DNA of 64,000 nt. Origin: Procambarus clarkii. Its lineage: Eukaryota > Arthropoda > Malacostraca > Decapoda > Cambaridae. The notes under the pieces are model-generated. The model did not search any database. It was not told the DNA's origin and worked only from the letters and a program-made list of their open reading frames with translations. The stretch spans positions 10,086,183 to 10,150,182 of the forward strand of contig NC_091208.1 of assembly GCF_040958095.1 (NCBI RefSeq), in the 5' to 3' direction. The translations under genes were made by a program, and so were the position numbers. Positions within the stretch are counted from its first letter, which is position 1. Each line of letters starts with the position of its first letter. This document shows, piece after piece, positions 31,004-41,970 of this stretch.

Positions 31004-32380
31004 TGTTCCCCAGTATTAATCCTGTTATCTTGTGATCTCTCATAATCGTACTATACGCTCTCTGTTGTAATTCTCTGTCTCTCTTCACTCAATACCCCAG
31101 CTTAACACTGTTACAGTCCAGTATGACCCCTCACTGGACTGCCACGTATATAAGAGGAATATTAAATGAGGAAGATACCCCAAGGACAAGGGTTATTAGT
31201 TAAAAAAAAATAACAAAACACATTTGCACTGCCACCACCTTCCCGACCAACCATACCTGAATGTGTCTCTCACCGATCCCCCAGGAAGGTAAGGAATCAG
31301 TAACCATGGGACTCCCAGGGTAATAGGACTTTCAGTAATAAATTTTGGAAAATTAGTTTGTGTAATTTACGTTACTAATTTAAATCCAAGGGCAACTTTA
31401 GTATCGATTAATTGTAGGAGAACCTGGGGGCTTCCAATACAACACCTAAAAATGACAAAGTAACAAAATATATCAAAGGGGAGTTAAGTGAATACCACTG
31501 GACAAGCTATACAATTTATTTTATGAAACATGTAAATTAAGACAATTTGAACACATAACCTATTCTATTCCCTAGAGGCACAATGGATATTTATTGAGGG
31601 CACGAAACTCAAGTGCTACTATACTTTAAAATACCCGCACCACGGCCAAGATGTTGATGGCTGCCCTCCGCCCCTAGGATACGAGCTTGCGGCCCTGTTC
31701 CTAATACACTCTCAAGACACACTGATGAAATTTTGTTTTACCAACTTATTGCTGGGAAGGATTACTCCTCCCACCATCTAATACACCCCCAGGGCACCAC
31801 CCATTATTTTGGCAATGGCCAACCATTTAACACGTAGGCCTGAGGTCTGGCTCTCTTGGGCCAATAAGGACTTGGCCCTTATCTCAGGCCAATCACCTTC
31901 ACTGATCTGCCATGGAAAGCTACATGAATTCCTGAAGATTGAGTCAGCTCTCCCCAGCTATGAGAAGGGAGACAAGGCGCCTCTATGGAGCCCCAGTGCA
32001 CCAGCGAGCAATGTTTACAAAACTGATAAATTATGTTCCAGCCTGTCTCCTCTAAGATCAAGGGTAGGGACATTTGACTCTGCTTGGTATGGGGAAGAGG
32101 CCGGAGAGAGGGGAAGAGGGGGGATGAGAGGGGGATGGAAAGGGAAACATCTGAGTAGGGAAGTTGAGTGGGGGGAAGCCAACGGTATCCAAGACCACCC
32201 TCAGGTCAACCTCTTGACCCTGACAAATGGGCGACAGGAGGGGGAGGAAGAGGAGGAGACGAATGACAGCCAAGGGGAGGGGAGAAGGAAGGAGGTGAGA
32301 GGGAAAAGGAAAGGAGGGGAGAGGGAGAAGGAAAGGAGGGGAGAAGGGAGAACTAATGATCTGAGCCCCAGATCATTACA
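30948..32380 (-). repeat. Gypsy-2 5' LTR (right copy)
   Basis: 1,433 bp, the counterpart of 25146-26577. It ends at GATCATTACA and is followed by the AGAC duplication and the minisatellite. Confidence 0.9.
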
Positions 32381-32664
32381 AGACACCAGACTGTTACTGC
32401 CCGGACACTGGGGAGACACTAAACTGTTACTGCCTGGACACTAGACTGTTACTGCCTGGACACTGGGGAGACACTAAAATGTTACTGCCTGGACACTGGG
32501 GAGACACCAGACTGTTACTGCCCAGACACTGGAGAGACACCAAACTGTTACTGCCTGGACACTGGGGAGACACCAGACTGTTACTGCCCGGATACTGGGG
32601 AGACACCAAACTGTTACTGCCTGGACACCAGACTGTTACTGCCTGGACACTGGGGAGACACTAA
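32381..32664. repeat. 33-bp minisatellite, array A right part
   Basis: About eight to nine units with variants (CCCGGACACTG, CACTGGAGAGAC, and a short unit lacking the ACTGGGGAG part). It continues the array broken at 25145. Confidence 0.95.
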
Positions 32665-32690
32665 AATGTTCCCAGCAAACAATTTTAGGT

Positions 32691-32842
32691 TGCCACAACA
32701 TATCTGGAAAGTATTTGAAAGTATTGGAAACGTTTGTTTTATCGTATCAGATACGATATTGTGTGTGGACTTAAATAGGTTTCCAAAACTTATAACCAAG
32801 ACATATGTATCTAACACTAATTTGAGATGTTGTGGCAACTTT
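32691..32842. mobile_element. MITE-like block with 13-bp terminal inverted repeat
   Basis: GTTGCCACAACAT at 32691 is exactly repeated in reverse complement (ATGTTGTGGCAAC) at about 32830-32842, about 150 bp apart. There is no coding sequence. Size and ends suit a miniature DNA transposon, but no target duplication is clear and the superfamily is unknown. Confidence 0.45.
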
Positions 32843-33109
32843 ACACTCCTAACATGAGTCATTCATAATCCATTCATATACCAATATGAATCTCTTATGA
32901 AAGGTTTGAGCCAATAATCTGAACCCTTTTCACATCTTTGTGTTTAAAGTTAAATTTCTTGAAATTAAATTATATTTTATATTATATTATTTTTATTATA
33001 TTTTATATTATATTATTATTTTCAATTTAAATATTAAAACCAATTTAAGGGTAAAAAAAATCTAATAATTTATATTTCTTTTATTATTTACTAACAATTA
33101 TAATTATTT
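32843..33109. repeat. AT-rich low-complexity spacer
   Basis: Repeats of ATTATATTTTATATTATATT near 32965-33020 and general A/T richness. No gene. Confidence 0.7.
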
Positions 33110-36100
33110 ACTAACGGAGAGAGGGGAGGCTGTACGGGGGAGAGTGGCGGCTGTGGCGGACAGTGGCGGCGGTGGCGGATAGTGGCGGCGGGCGGACAGT
33201 GGCGGCGGGCGGACAGTGGCGGCGGCGGGCGGACAGTGGCGGCGGCGGGCGGACAGTGGCGACGGCGGGCGGACAGTGGCGGCGGGCGGACAGTGGCGGC
33301 GGTGGCGGATAGTGGCAGCGGGCGGACAGTGGCGGCGGTGGCGGATAGTGGCGGCGGGCGGACAGTGGCGGCGGGCGGACAGTGGCGGCTGTGGCAGATA
33401 GTGGCGTCGGGCGGACCGTGGCGGCTTTGGCGGCGGTGGTGGACAGTGGCGGCGGGCGGACAGTGGCGGCGGCGGGTGGACAGTGGCGGCGGCGGGCGGA
33501 CAGTGGCGGCGGCGGGCGGACAGTGGCGGCGGCGGGCGGACAGTGGTGGCGGCGGGCGGACAGTGGTGGCGGCGGGCGGACAGTGGTGGCGGCGGGCGGA
33601 CAGTGGAGGCGGCGGGCGGACAGTGGTGGCGGCGGGCGGACAGTGGTGGCGGCGGGCGGACAGGGGTGGCGGCGGGCGGACAGTGGTGGCGGTGATACCT
33701 GGTTGATACCTGGTTGATGGGGTTCTGGGAGTTCTTCTACTCCCCAAGCCCGGCCCGAGGCCAGGCTCGACTTGTGAGAGTTTGGTCCACCAGGCTGTTG
33801 CTTGGAGCGGCCCGCAGGGCCACGTACCCACCACAGCCCGGCTGATCCGGAACTTCTCTTAGAAAACCGTCCAGTTTTCTCTTGAACATGTCCACGGTTG
33901 TTCCGGCAATATTTCTTATGCTCGCTGGCAGGTGGCAGACAGTGGTGGCGGCGGCAGACAGTGGTAACGGTGGCGGACAGTGGTGGCGGTGGCGGATAGT
34001 GGCAGCGGGCGGACAGTGGCGGCGGGCGGACAGTGGCGGCGGTGGCGGATAGTGGCGGCGGGCGGACAGTGGCGTCGGGCGGACAGTGGCGGCGGTGGCG
34101 GATAGTGGCGGCGGGCGGACAGTGGTGGCGGGCGGACAGTGGCGGCGGTGGCGGATAGTGGCGGCGGGCGGACAGGGCGGCGGCGGGCGGACAGTGGCGG
34201 CGGGCGGACAGTGGCGGCGGTGGCGGATAGTGGCGGCGGTGGCGGATAGTGGCGGCCGGCGGACAGTGGCGGCGGGCGGACAGTGGCGGCTGTGGCGGAT
34301 AGTGGCGGCGGGCGGACAGTGGTGGCGGCGGGCGGACAGTGGCGGCGGCGGGCGGACAGTGGCGGCGGCGGGCGGACAGTGACGGCGGCGGGCGGACAGT
34401 GGAGGCGGCGGGCGGACAGTGGTGGCGGCGGGCGGACAGTGGTGGCGGCGGGCGGACAGTGGTGGCGGCGGGTGGACAGTGGTGGCGGCGGGCGGACAGT
34501 GGTGGCGGCGGGCGGAGAGTGGTGGCGGCGGGCGGACAGTGGTGGCGGTGGCAGACAGTGGTGGCGGTGGCGGACAGTGGCGGACAGTGACGGCGGTGGC
34601 GGACAGTGGCGGCGGTGGCGGACAGTGGCGGCGGTGGAGGACAGTAGCGGCGGTGGCGGACAGTGGCGGCGGTGGCGGACACTGGCGGCTGTGTCTGGCG
34701 GTGGTGGCGGGCGGTGGCGGGTGGCGGCGTCTGTGATGAGTGGTGGCGGCTGGCGGTGGTGGGTGGTGGCGGCGGTGGTGGTGGGTGGTGGTGGTGGCGG
34801 TGGTAGTGGGTGGTGGTGGCGGCGGCGGCTGGTGGTGGTGGGTGGTGGCGGCGGTGGTGGTGGGTGGTGGCGGCGGTGGTGGTGGTGGGTGGTGGTGGCG
34901 GCGGCGGCTGGTGGTGGTGGGTGGTGGCGGCGGTGGTGGTGGGTGGTGGTGGCGGCGGCGGCTGGTGGTGGTGGGTGGTGGCGGCGGTGGTGGTGGGTGG
35001 TGGTGGCGGCGGCGGCTGGTGGTGGTGGGTGGTGGTGGCGGCGGCGGCTGGTGGTGGTGGGTGGTGGCGGCGGTGGTGGTGGGTGGTGGTGGCGGCGGTG
35101 GTGGTGGGTGGTGGTGGCGGCGGCGGCTGGTGGTGGTGGGTGGTGGCGGCGGTGGTGGTGGGTGGTGGTGGCGGCGGTGGTGGTGGGTGGTGGTGGCGGC
35201 AGCGGCTGGTGGTGGTGGGTGGTGGCGGCGGTGGTGGTGGGTGGTGGTGGCGGCGGCGGCTGGTGGTGGTGGGTGGTGGCGGCGGGTGGTGGGTGGCGGC
35301 GGCGGCTGGTGGTGGTGGGTGGTGGCGGCGGGTGGTGGGTGGTGGCGGGCGGTGGCGGGCGGTGGCGGGCGGCGGCGGCTGTGGTGGGTGGTGACGATCG
35401 GCGGTGGGGGGGGCTGGTGGCGGCTGGCGGTGGCGGCTTGCGGTGGCGACTGTGGCAACGGGCGGTGACGGCTGATAGCGGGCGGTGGTGGCGGCTGGTG
35501 GCAGGTGGTGGTGGCGGTGGTGCCGGCTGGTGGTGGTGGCAGCTGGTGGCGGTGATGGCGGCTGGTGGTGGTGGCAGCTGGTGGTGGTGGCAGCTGGTGG
35601 CGGTGATGGCGGCTGGTGGTGGTGGTGGTGGCGGCTGGTGGTGGTGGCAGCTGGTGGCGGTGATGACGGCTGGTGGTGGTGGCAGCTGGTGGCGGTGATG
35701 GCGGCTGGTGGTGGTGGTGGTGGCGGCTGGTGGTGGTGGCAGCTGGTGGCGGCTGGTGGCGGTGATGGCGGCTGGTGGTGGTGGTGGTGGTGATGGCGGC
35801 TGGTGGCGGGCGGTGGCGGGCGGTGGCGGCTTGTGGCGGCTGGTGGTGGCGGCGGTGGTGGGTGCTGGTGGTGGTGGTGGGTGGTGGTGGCGGCTGTGGT
35901 GGGTGGTGGCGGTGGTGTCGGCGGCGGCTGTGGTGGGTGGTGGCGGCGGCGGCGGTGATGGGTGGTGGCGGCGGCGGTGGTGGTGGGTGGTGGTGGCGGC
36001 GGCGGTGATGGGTGGTGGCGGCGATGGTGGTGGGTGGTGCTGGCGGCGGCGGCTGGTGGTGGTGGGTGGTGGTGGTGGGTGGTGGCGGCGGGTGGCGGTG

Positions 36101-37180
36101 GTGGGTGGCGGTGGCTGGTGGTGGGTGGTGGCGGCGGGTGGTGAGTGGCGGTGGTGGGTGGCGGTGGCTGGTGGCGGGTGGCGGGTGGTGGCGGGTGGCG
36201 GGTGGTGGCGGGTGGCGGCTGGTGGTGGGTGGTGGCGGGTGGCGGCTGGTGGTGGGTGGTGGCGGGTGGCGGCTGGTGGTGGGTGGCGGGTGGCGGCGGG
36301 TGGTGGGTGGTGGCGGCGGGTGGTGAGTGGCGGTGGTGGGTGGCGGTGGGTGGTGGCGGGTGGCGGCTGGTGGTGGGTGGTGGCGGGTGGCGGCTGGTGG
36401 TGGGTGGTGGCGGGTGGCAGCTGGTGGTGGGTGGTGGTGGGTGGCGGGTGGCGGGTGGCGGCTGGTGGTGGGTGGTGGCAGGTGGCGGCTGGTGGTGGGT
36501 GGTGGGTGGCGGGTGGCGGCGGGTGGCGGCTGGTGGTGGGTGGCGGGTGGCGGCTGGTGGTGGGTGGCGGGTGGCGGCGGGTGGCGGCGGGTGGTGGGTG
36601 GTGGCAGGTGGCGGCTGGTGGTGGCTGGTGGCGGGTGGCGGCTGGTGGTGGGTGGTGGCGGCGGGTGGTGAGTGGCGGTGGTGGGTGGCGGTGGCTGGTG
36701 GCGGGTGGCGGCTGGTGGCGGGTGGTGGCGGCTGGTGGTGGGTGGTGGCGGCGGGTGGTGAGTGGCGGTGGTGGGTGGCGGTGGCTGGTGGCGGCTGGTG
36801 GTGGGTGGTGGCGGGTGGCGGCTGGTGGTGGGTGGTGGTGGGTGACGGCTGGTGGTGGGTGGTGGCGGGTGGCGGCTGGTGGTGGGTGGTGGCGGGTGGC
36901 GGCTGGTGGTGGGTGGTGGCGGGTGGCGGCTGGTGGTGGGTGGTAGCAGGTGGCGGCTGGTGGTGGGTGGTGGCGGGTGGCGGCTGGTGGTGGGTGGCGG
37001 CTGGTGGTGGGTGGTGGGTGGCGGGTGGCGGCGGGTGGCGGCGGGTGGCGGCTGGTGGCGGGTGGCGGCGGGTGGCGGCTGGTGGTGGCAGGTGGTGGGT
37101 GGTGGCGGGTGGTGGCTGGGGGTGGGTGGTGGGTGGTGGCAGGCGGCGGGTGGGCGGCGGGTGGCGGCCAGCTGGGACAC
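33110..37180. repeat. 4-kb G-rich minisatellite array
   Basis: The plus strand is a run of related G-rich motifs. At 33180-33690 and 33931-34700 the unit is about 20 bp (CAGTGGTGGCGGCGGGCGGA). From 34740 to 35390 it is GGTGGTGGTGGGTGGTGGCG-type. From 35390 to 36020 GGCAGCTGGTGGCGGTGATG-type units are mixed in. From 36020 to 37180 it is GGGTGGCGGCTGGTGGTGGG-type. A LINE 3' fragment interrupts it at 33697-33931. Stops are almost absent, so three overlapping minus-strand frames stay open for over 1,000 codons each. That follows from composition and is not evidence of a gene. Confidence 0.95.
33697..33931 (-). mobile_element. 3' end of the CR1/Jockey-type LINE
   Basis: Plus-strand TACCTGGTTGATACCTGGTT and the following 200 bases match the 3' end of the LINE at 60528-64000. 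On the minus strand it encodes SIRNIAGTTVDMFKRKLD and VPDQPGCGGYV, the RT C-terminus. It is 5'-truncated after about 235 bp, as usual for LINE copies, and sits inside the G-rich minisatellite. Confidence 0.85.
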
Positions 37181-37494
37181 ACCCTTCACCACTGAAGGTC
37201 TGAGAACAACTAACCATATGTCTTTCTCACCCACCAGCCCAGTGTTGCCAGCTCGCGCTCTCAAAATGTTTCCTTCAAAGATTGTATATTATCTTTGAAC
37301 AACAAGTTTGATTATCAAGGAAATATTGCATATATTATTGTCACATTAATACTGTGCAATATTTTATTACATTCCTGCTAAATAATTATAATTTGAAACA
37401 GGACAAAAAATCCAACATATATATAAAAACCAACATTAGAGATCACGAGGCCTAGGCCTGCCTGCGACCACACATCCTGCCTCCCTGGCCTGCT
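37181..37494. other. Spacer between two large minisatellites
   Basis: About 310 bases of mixed-composition sequence with no ORF of note. Plus-strand base usage switches here from G-rich to C/T-rich. Confidence 0.6.
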
Positions 37495-39815
37495 ACTCTC
37501 TCACACCTCACACTCTTAACTCTCTCATAATCACTCTCACTCTCTTACTCTGTCACTCTTACTCTCTGTCACTCTTACTCTGTCACTCTTACTCTCTGTC
37601 ACTCTTACTCTCTGTCACTCTTACTCTGTCACTCTTACTCTGTTACTCTTACACTCTGTCACTCTTACTCTCTGTCACTCTTACTCTCTGTCACTCTTAC
37701 TCTCTGTCACTCTTACTCTGTCACTCTTACTCTCTGTCACTCTTACTCTCTGTCACTCTTACTCTCTGTCACTCTTACTCTCTGTCACTCTTACTCTCTG
37801 TCACTCTTACTCTGTCACTCTTACTCTCGGTCACTCTTACTCTCTGTCACTCTTACTCTCTGTCACTCTTACTCTGTCACTCTTACTCTGTCACTCTTAC
37901 ACTCTGTCACTCTTACTCTCTGTCACTCTTACTCTCTGTCACTCTTACTCTCTGTCACTCTTACTCTCTGTCACTCTTACTCTCTGTCACTCTTACTCTC
38001 TGTCACTCTTACTCTGTCACTCTTACTCTCTGTCACTCTTACTCTCTGTCACTCTTACTCTCTGTCACTCTTACTCTCTGTCACTCTTACTCTGTCATTC
38101 TTACTCACTCTCAGTCACCCTTACCCATTCATACTCACTCTCTCACTCTTACTCTCATACTCTTACTCTCAATTACTCTTACTCTCAATCACTCTTACTC
38201 CCAATCACTCCTACTCCCAATCACTCCTACTCTCAATCACTCCTACTCTCATTCTTACTCTTACTCTAACTCCCAATCACTCTTACTCTCAATCACTCTT
38301 ATTCTCATTCTTACTCTTACTCTCACTCTTACTCTTACTTCCAATCACCCTTACTCCCAATCACTCTTACTCTCAATCACTCTTACTCTCAATCACTCTT
38401 ACTCTTATTCTTACTCTTACTCACTCTTACTCTCAATCACTCTTATTCTCATTCTTACTCCTACTCCCAATCACTCTTACTCCCAATCACTCTTACTCTC
38501 AATCACTCTTACTCCCAATCACTCTTACTCTCAATCACTCTAACTCTCAATCACTCTTACTCTCAATCAATCTTACTCTCATTCTTACTCTTACTCACTC
38601 TTACTCTCAATCACTCTTATTCTCATTCTTACTCCTACTCCCAATCACTCTTACTCCCAATCACTCTTACTCTCAATCACTCTTACTCCCAATCACTCTT
38701 ACTCTCAATCACTCTTACTCTCAATCACTTTTACTCTCAATCACTCTTACTCTCAATCACTCTTACTCGCACTAACTCTCAATCACTCTTACTCTCACTC
38801 TAACTCTCAATCACTCTTATGCACTATTACTCACTCTTTCTCTCAGTCATCCTTACTCTCATACTCACTCTTACTCTGTCACTCTTACTCTCTGTCACTC
38901 TTACTCTCTGTCACTCTTACTCTCTGTCACTCTTACTCTGTCACTCTTACTCTCTGTCACTCTTACTCTCTGTCACTCTTACTCTCTATCACTCCTACTC
39001 TGTCATTCTTACTCTGTCACTCTTACTCACTCTCAGTCACCCTTACCCATTCATACTCACTCTCTCACTCTTACTCTCATACTCTTACTCTCAATTACTC
39101 TTACTCTCAATCACTCTTACTCCCAATCACTCCTACTCCCAATCACTCCTACTCCCAATCACTCCTACTCTCAATCACTCCTACTCTCATTCTTACTCTT
39201 ACTCTTACTCCCAATCACTCTTACTCTCAATCACTCTTATTATCATTCTTACTCTTCTCTCACTCTTACTCTTACTCCCAATCACTCTTACTCTCAATCA
39301 CTCTTACTCTCAATCACTCTTACTCTCAATCACTCTTACTCTCATTCTTACTCTTACTCACTCTTACTCTCAATCACTCTTATTCTCATTCTTACTCCTA
39401 CTCTCACTCTAACTCCTACTCCCAATCACTCTTACTCCCAATCACTCTTACTCTCAATCACTCTTACTCCCAATCACTCTTACTCTCAATCACTCTTACT
39501 CTCAATCACTCTTACTCTCAATCACTCTTACTCTCAATCACTCTTACTCTCACTAACTCTCAATCACTCTTACTCTCACTCTAACTCTCAATCACTCTTA
39601 CTCTCATACTCACCCTTACTCTCAATCACTTTACTCTCACTCTTACTCATTCTGTCACCCTTACTCTCACTCTTACTCACTCTGTCACTCTTACTCACTC
39701 TCAGTCACTCTTACTTATACCCACTCTTACTCACACTTACACACTCTCTGGCACTCTCACTCACCTTCAGTCACTCTTACTCACTCTTACCCACTCTCGC
39801 TCACTCTTACTCACT
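37495..39815. repeat. 16-bp pyrimidine-rich minisatellite with higher-order duplication
   Basis: Two unit types dominate: TCTGTCACTCTTACTC and TCAATCACTCTTACTC. TCTGTC-type blocks (37550-38100 and 38870-39010) alternate with TCAATC-type blocks (38160-38810 and 39080-39600). The transition CTCAGTCACCCTTACCCATT occurs in both, about 920 bp apart, so the whole block was duplicated. The purine-poor plus strand gives a spurious 197-codon Ser/Leu/Thr ORF. Confidence 0.95.
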
Positions 39816-40332
39816 CTAGTTAATAAGAACACGCCAATATAAGACAACAAGACGTTTTCAGATTCTTTCTCACCACTTTCCAGCAACTTTTATAATTTAT
39901 ATAAATTATCTTAGGGAATAATACATAAATTATATATTTAAACATGATATTAGTGTTTAGTGGAATGCATAAGGAGTCAAATTGTGTTAAAAAGAGCGAT
40001 TTTTAGAAAATTTGGAAAACTACTTTTTTCTGTTCATATTATAACTAAATGGATTTTAAAGGTTTCACTCAGCCAATATATATCATTCAAAATTTATTAA
40101 TGAATTTTACAAAAAAACACCATAAATTTTATATTTAAACATGTAAAAACTATTTGTTTTACATTTGGAAGAAAATAATTGTAGAAAAACAATTTACAAT
40201 TAAACCTTTGTGTTTGGATTTTTTGAGTAAAAGTTTCTCAAAGGCTCTCCTGCACCATTCTCAATGCAAATCATTCCCACACCTATGGGAAGAGATAGGC
40301 GAACGTTGTGTAGATGATTTGTGTTTGCTGGG
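39816..40332. other. AT-rich unique stretch
   Basis: No repeat family or gene recognised. It borders array B of the 33-bp minisatellite. Confidence 0.5.
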
Positions 40333-41970
40333 TTACTGCCTGGACACCAGACTGTTACTGCCCGGATACTGGGGAGACACCAAACTGTTACTGCCTGGAC
40401 ACTAGACTGTTACTGCCTGGACACTGGGGAGACACTAAAATGTTACTGCCTGGACACTGGGGAGACACCAGACTGTTACTGCCCAGACACTGGAGAGACA
40501 CCAAACTGTTACTGCTTGGACACTGGGGAGACACTAGACTGTTACTGCCTGAACACTGGGGAGACACTAGACTGTTACTGCCTGGACACCAGACTGTTAC
40601 TGCCTGGACACTGGGGAGACCCCAGACTGTTACTGACCGGACACTGGGGAGACACCAAACTGTTACTGCCTGGACACTGGGGAGACACTAGACTGTTACT
40701 GCCTGAACACCAGACTGTTACTTCCTGGACACTGGGGAGACACCAGACTGTTACTTCCTGGACACTGGGGAGACACTAGACTGTTACTGCCTGAACACCA
40801 GACTGTTATTGCCTGGACACTGGGGAGACACCAGACTGTTACTGCCTGGACACTGGGGAGACACTAGACTGTTACTGCCTGGACACTGGAGAGACACCAG
40901 ACTGTTACTGCCTGGACACTGGGGAGACACCAGACTGTTACTGCCTGGACACTGGGGAGACACCAGACTGTTACTGCCTGGACACTGGGGAGACACTAGA
41001 CTGTTACTGCCTGGACACTGGAGAGACACCAGACTGTTACTGCCCGGACACTGGGGAGACACTAGACTGTTACTGCCTGGACACTGGAGAGACACCAGAC
41101 TGTTACTGCCCGGACACTGGGGAGACACTAGACTGTTACTGCCTGGACACTGGGGAGACACCAGACTGTTACTGCCTAGACACTGGGGAGACACCAAACT
41201 GTTACTGCCTGGACACCAGACTGTTACTGCCTGGCCACTGGGAGACACCAGACTGTTACTGCCCGGACACTGGGGAGACACCAGACTGTTACTGCCTAGA
41301 CACTGGGGAGACACCAAACTGTTACTGCCTGGACACCAGACTGTTACTGCCTGGACACTGGGGAGACACCAAACTGTTACTGCCTGGACACTGGGGAGAC
41401 ACCAGTCTGTTACTGCCTGGACACTGGGGAGACACCAGACTGTTACTGCCCGGACACTGGGGAGACACCAGACTGTTACTGCCTGGATACTTGGGAGATA
41501 CCAGACTGTTACTGCCCGGACACTGGGGAGACACTAGACTGTTACTGCCTGGACACTGGGGAGACACCAGACTGTTACTGCCTGCACACTGGGGAGACAC
41601 CAGACTGTTACTGCCTGGACACTGGGGAGACACCAGACTGTTACTGCCCGGACACTGCGGAGACACTAGACTGTTACTGCCTGGACACTGGGGAGACACC
41701 AGACTGTTACTGCCTGGACACTGGGGAGTTACCAAACTGTTACTGCCTGGACACTGTGAAGACACCAGACTGTTACTGCCTGGACATTGGGGAGACACTA
41801 AACTGTTACTGCCTGGACACTGGGGAGACACTAAACTGTTACTGCCTGGACACTGGGGAGACACCAGACTGTTACTGCCTGGACACCAGACTGTTACTGC
41901 CTGGACACTGGGGAGACACCAGACTGTTACTGCCCGGACACTGGGGAGACACCAAACTGTTACTGCCTGG
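40333..41970. repeat. 33-bp minisatellite, array B left part
   Basis: About 50 units of the same 33-bp family as array A, with variants (CCCGGACACTG, GAGACACTAGACTG, and short units of about 20-24 bp). It is broken at CTGG by the Gypsy-3 LTR and continues at 49616. The long repetitive ORFs on both strands are artefacts of the unit being a multiple of three. Confidence 0.95.

Larger units (their letters stand above)
25146..32380 (-). mobile_element. Gypsy-2: internally deleted Gypsy retrotransposon in a minisatellite
   Basis: Direct LTRs at 25146-26577 and 30948-32380 (termini TGTAATGA/TCATTACA) are flanked by the 4-bp duplication AGAC (25142-25145 and 32381-32384). The pol gene is on the minus strand, so the right LTR is the 5' one. 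Gag, protease and most of RT are missing. The insertion splits a 33-bp minisatellite. Several substitutions separate the LTRs, so it is older than Gypsy-1. Confidence 0.9.

Noticed and set aside
31809-32444. 211-codon ORF and its partner at 26007-26561 in the Gypsy-2 LTRs
   Set aside because: Antisense to the element; the C-terminal half is a GA-rich tract and the end runs into the minisatellite.
33091-37298. ORFs of 1,368, 1,175 and 1,088 codons on the minus strand and Gly/Val/Trp-rich ORFs on the plus strand
   Set aside because: They are products of a stop-poor G-rich minisatellite; every frame is open, so no frame is favoured. One even crosses a LINE fragment by chance.
38819-39412. 197-codon Leu/Ser/Thr-rich ORF
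   Set aside because: It is a translation of the 16-bp pyrimidine minisatellite.
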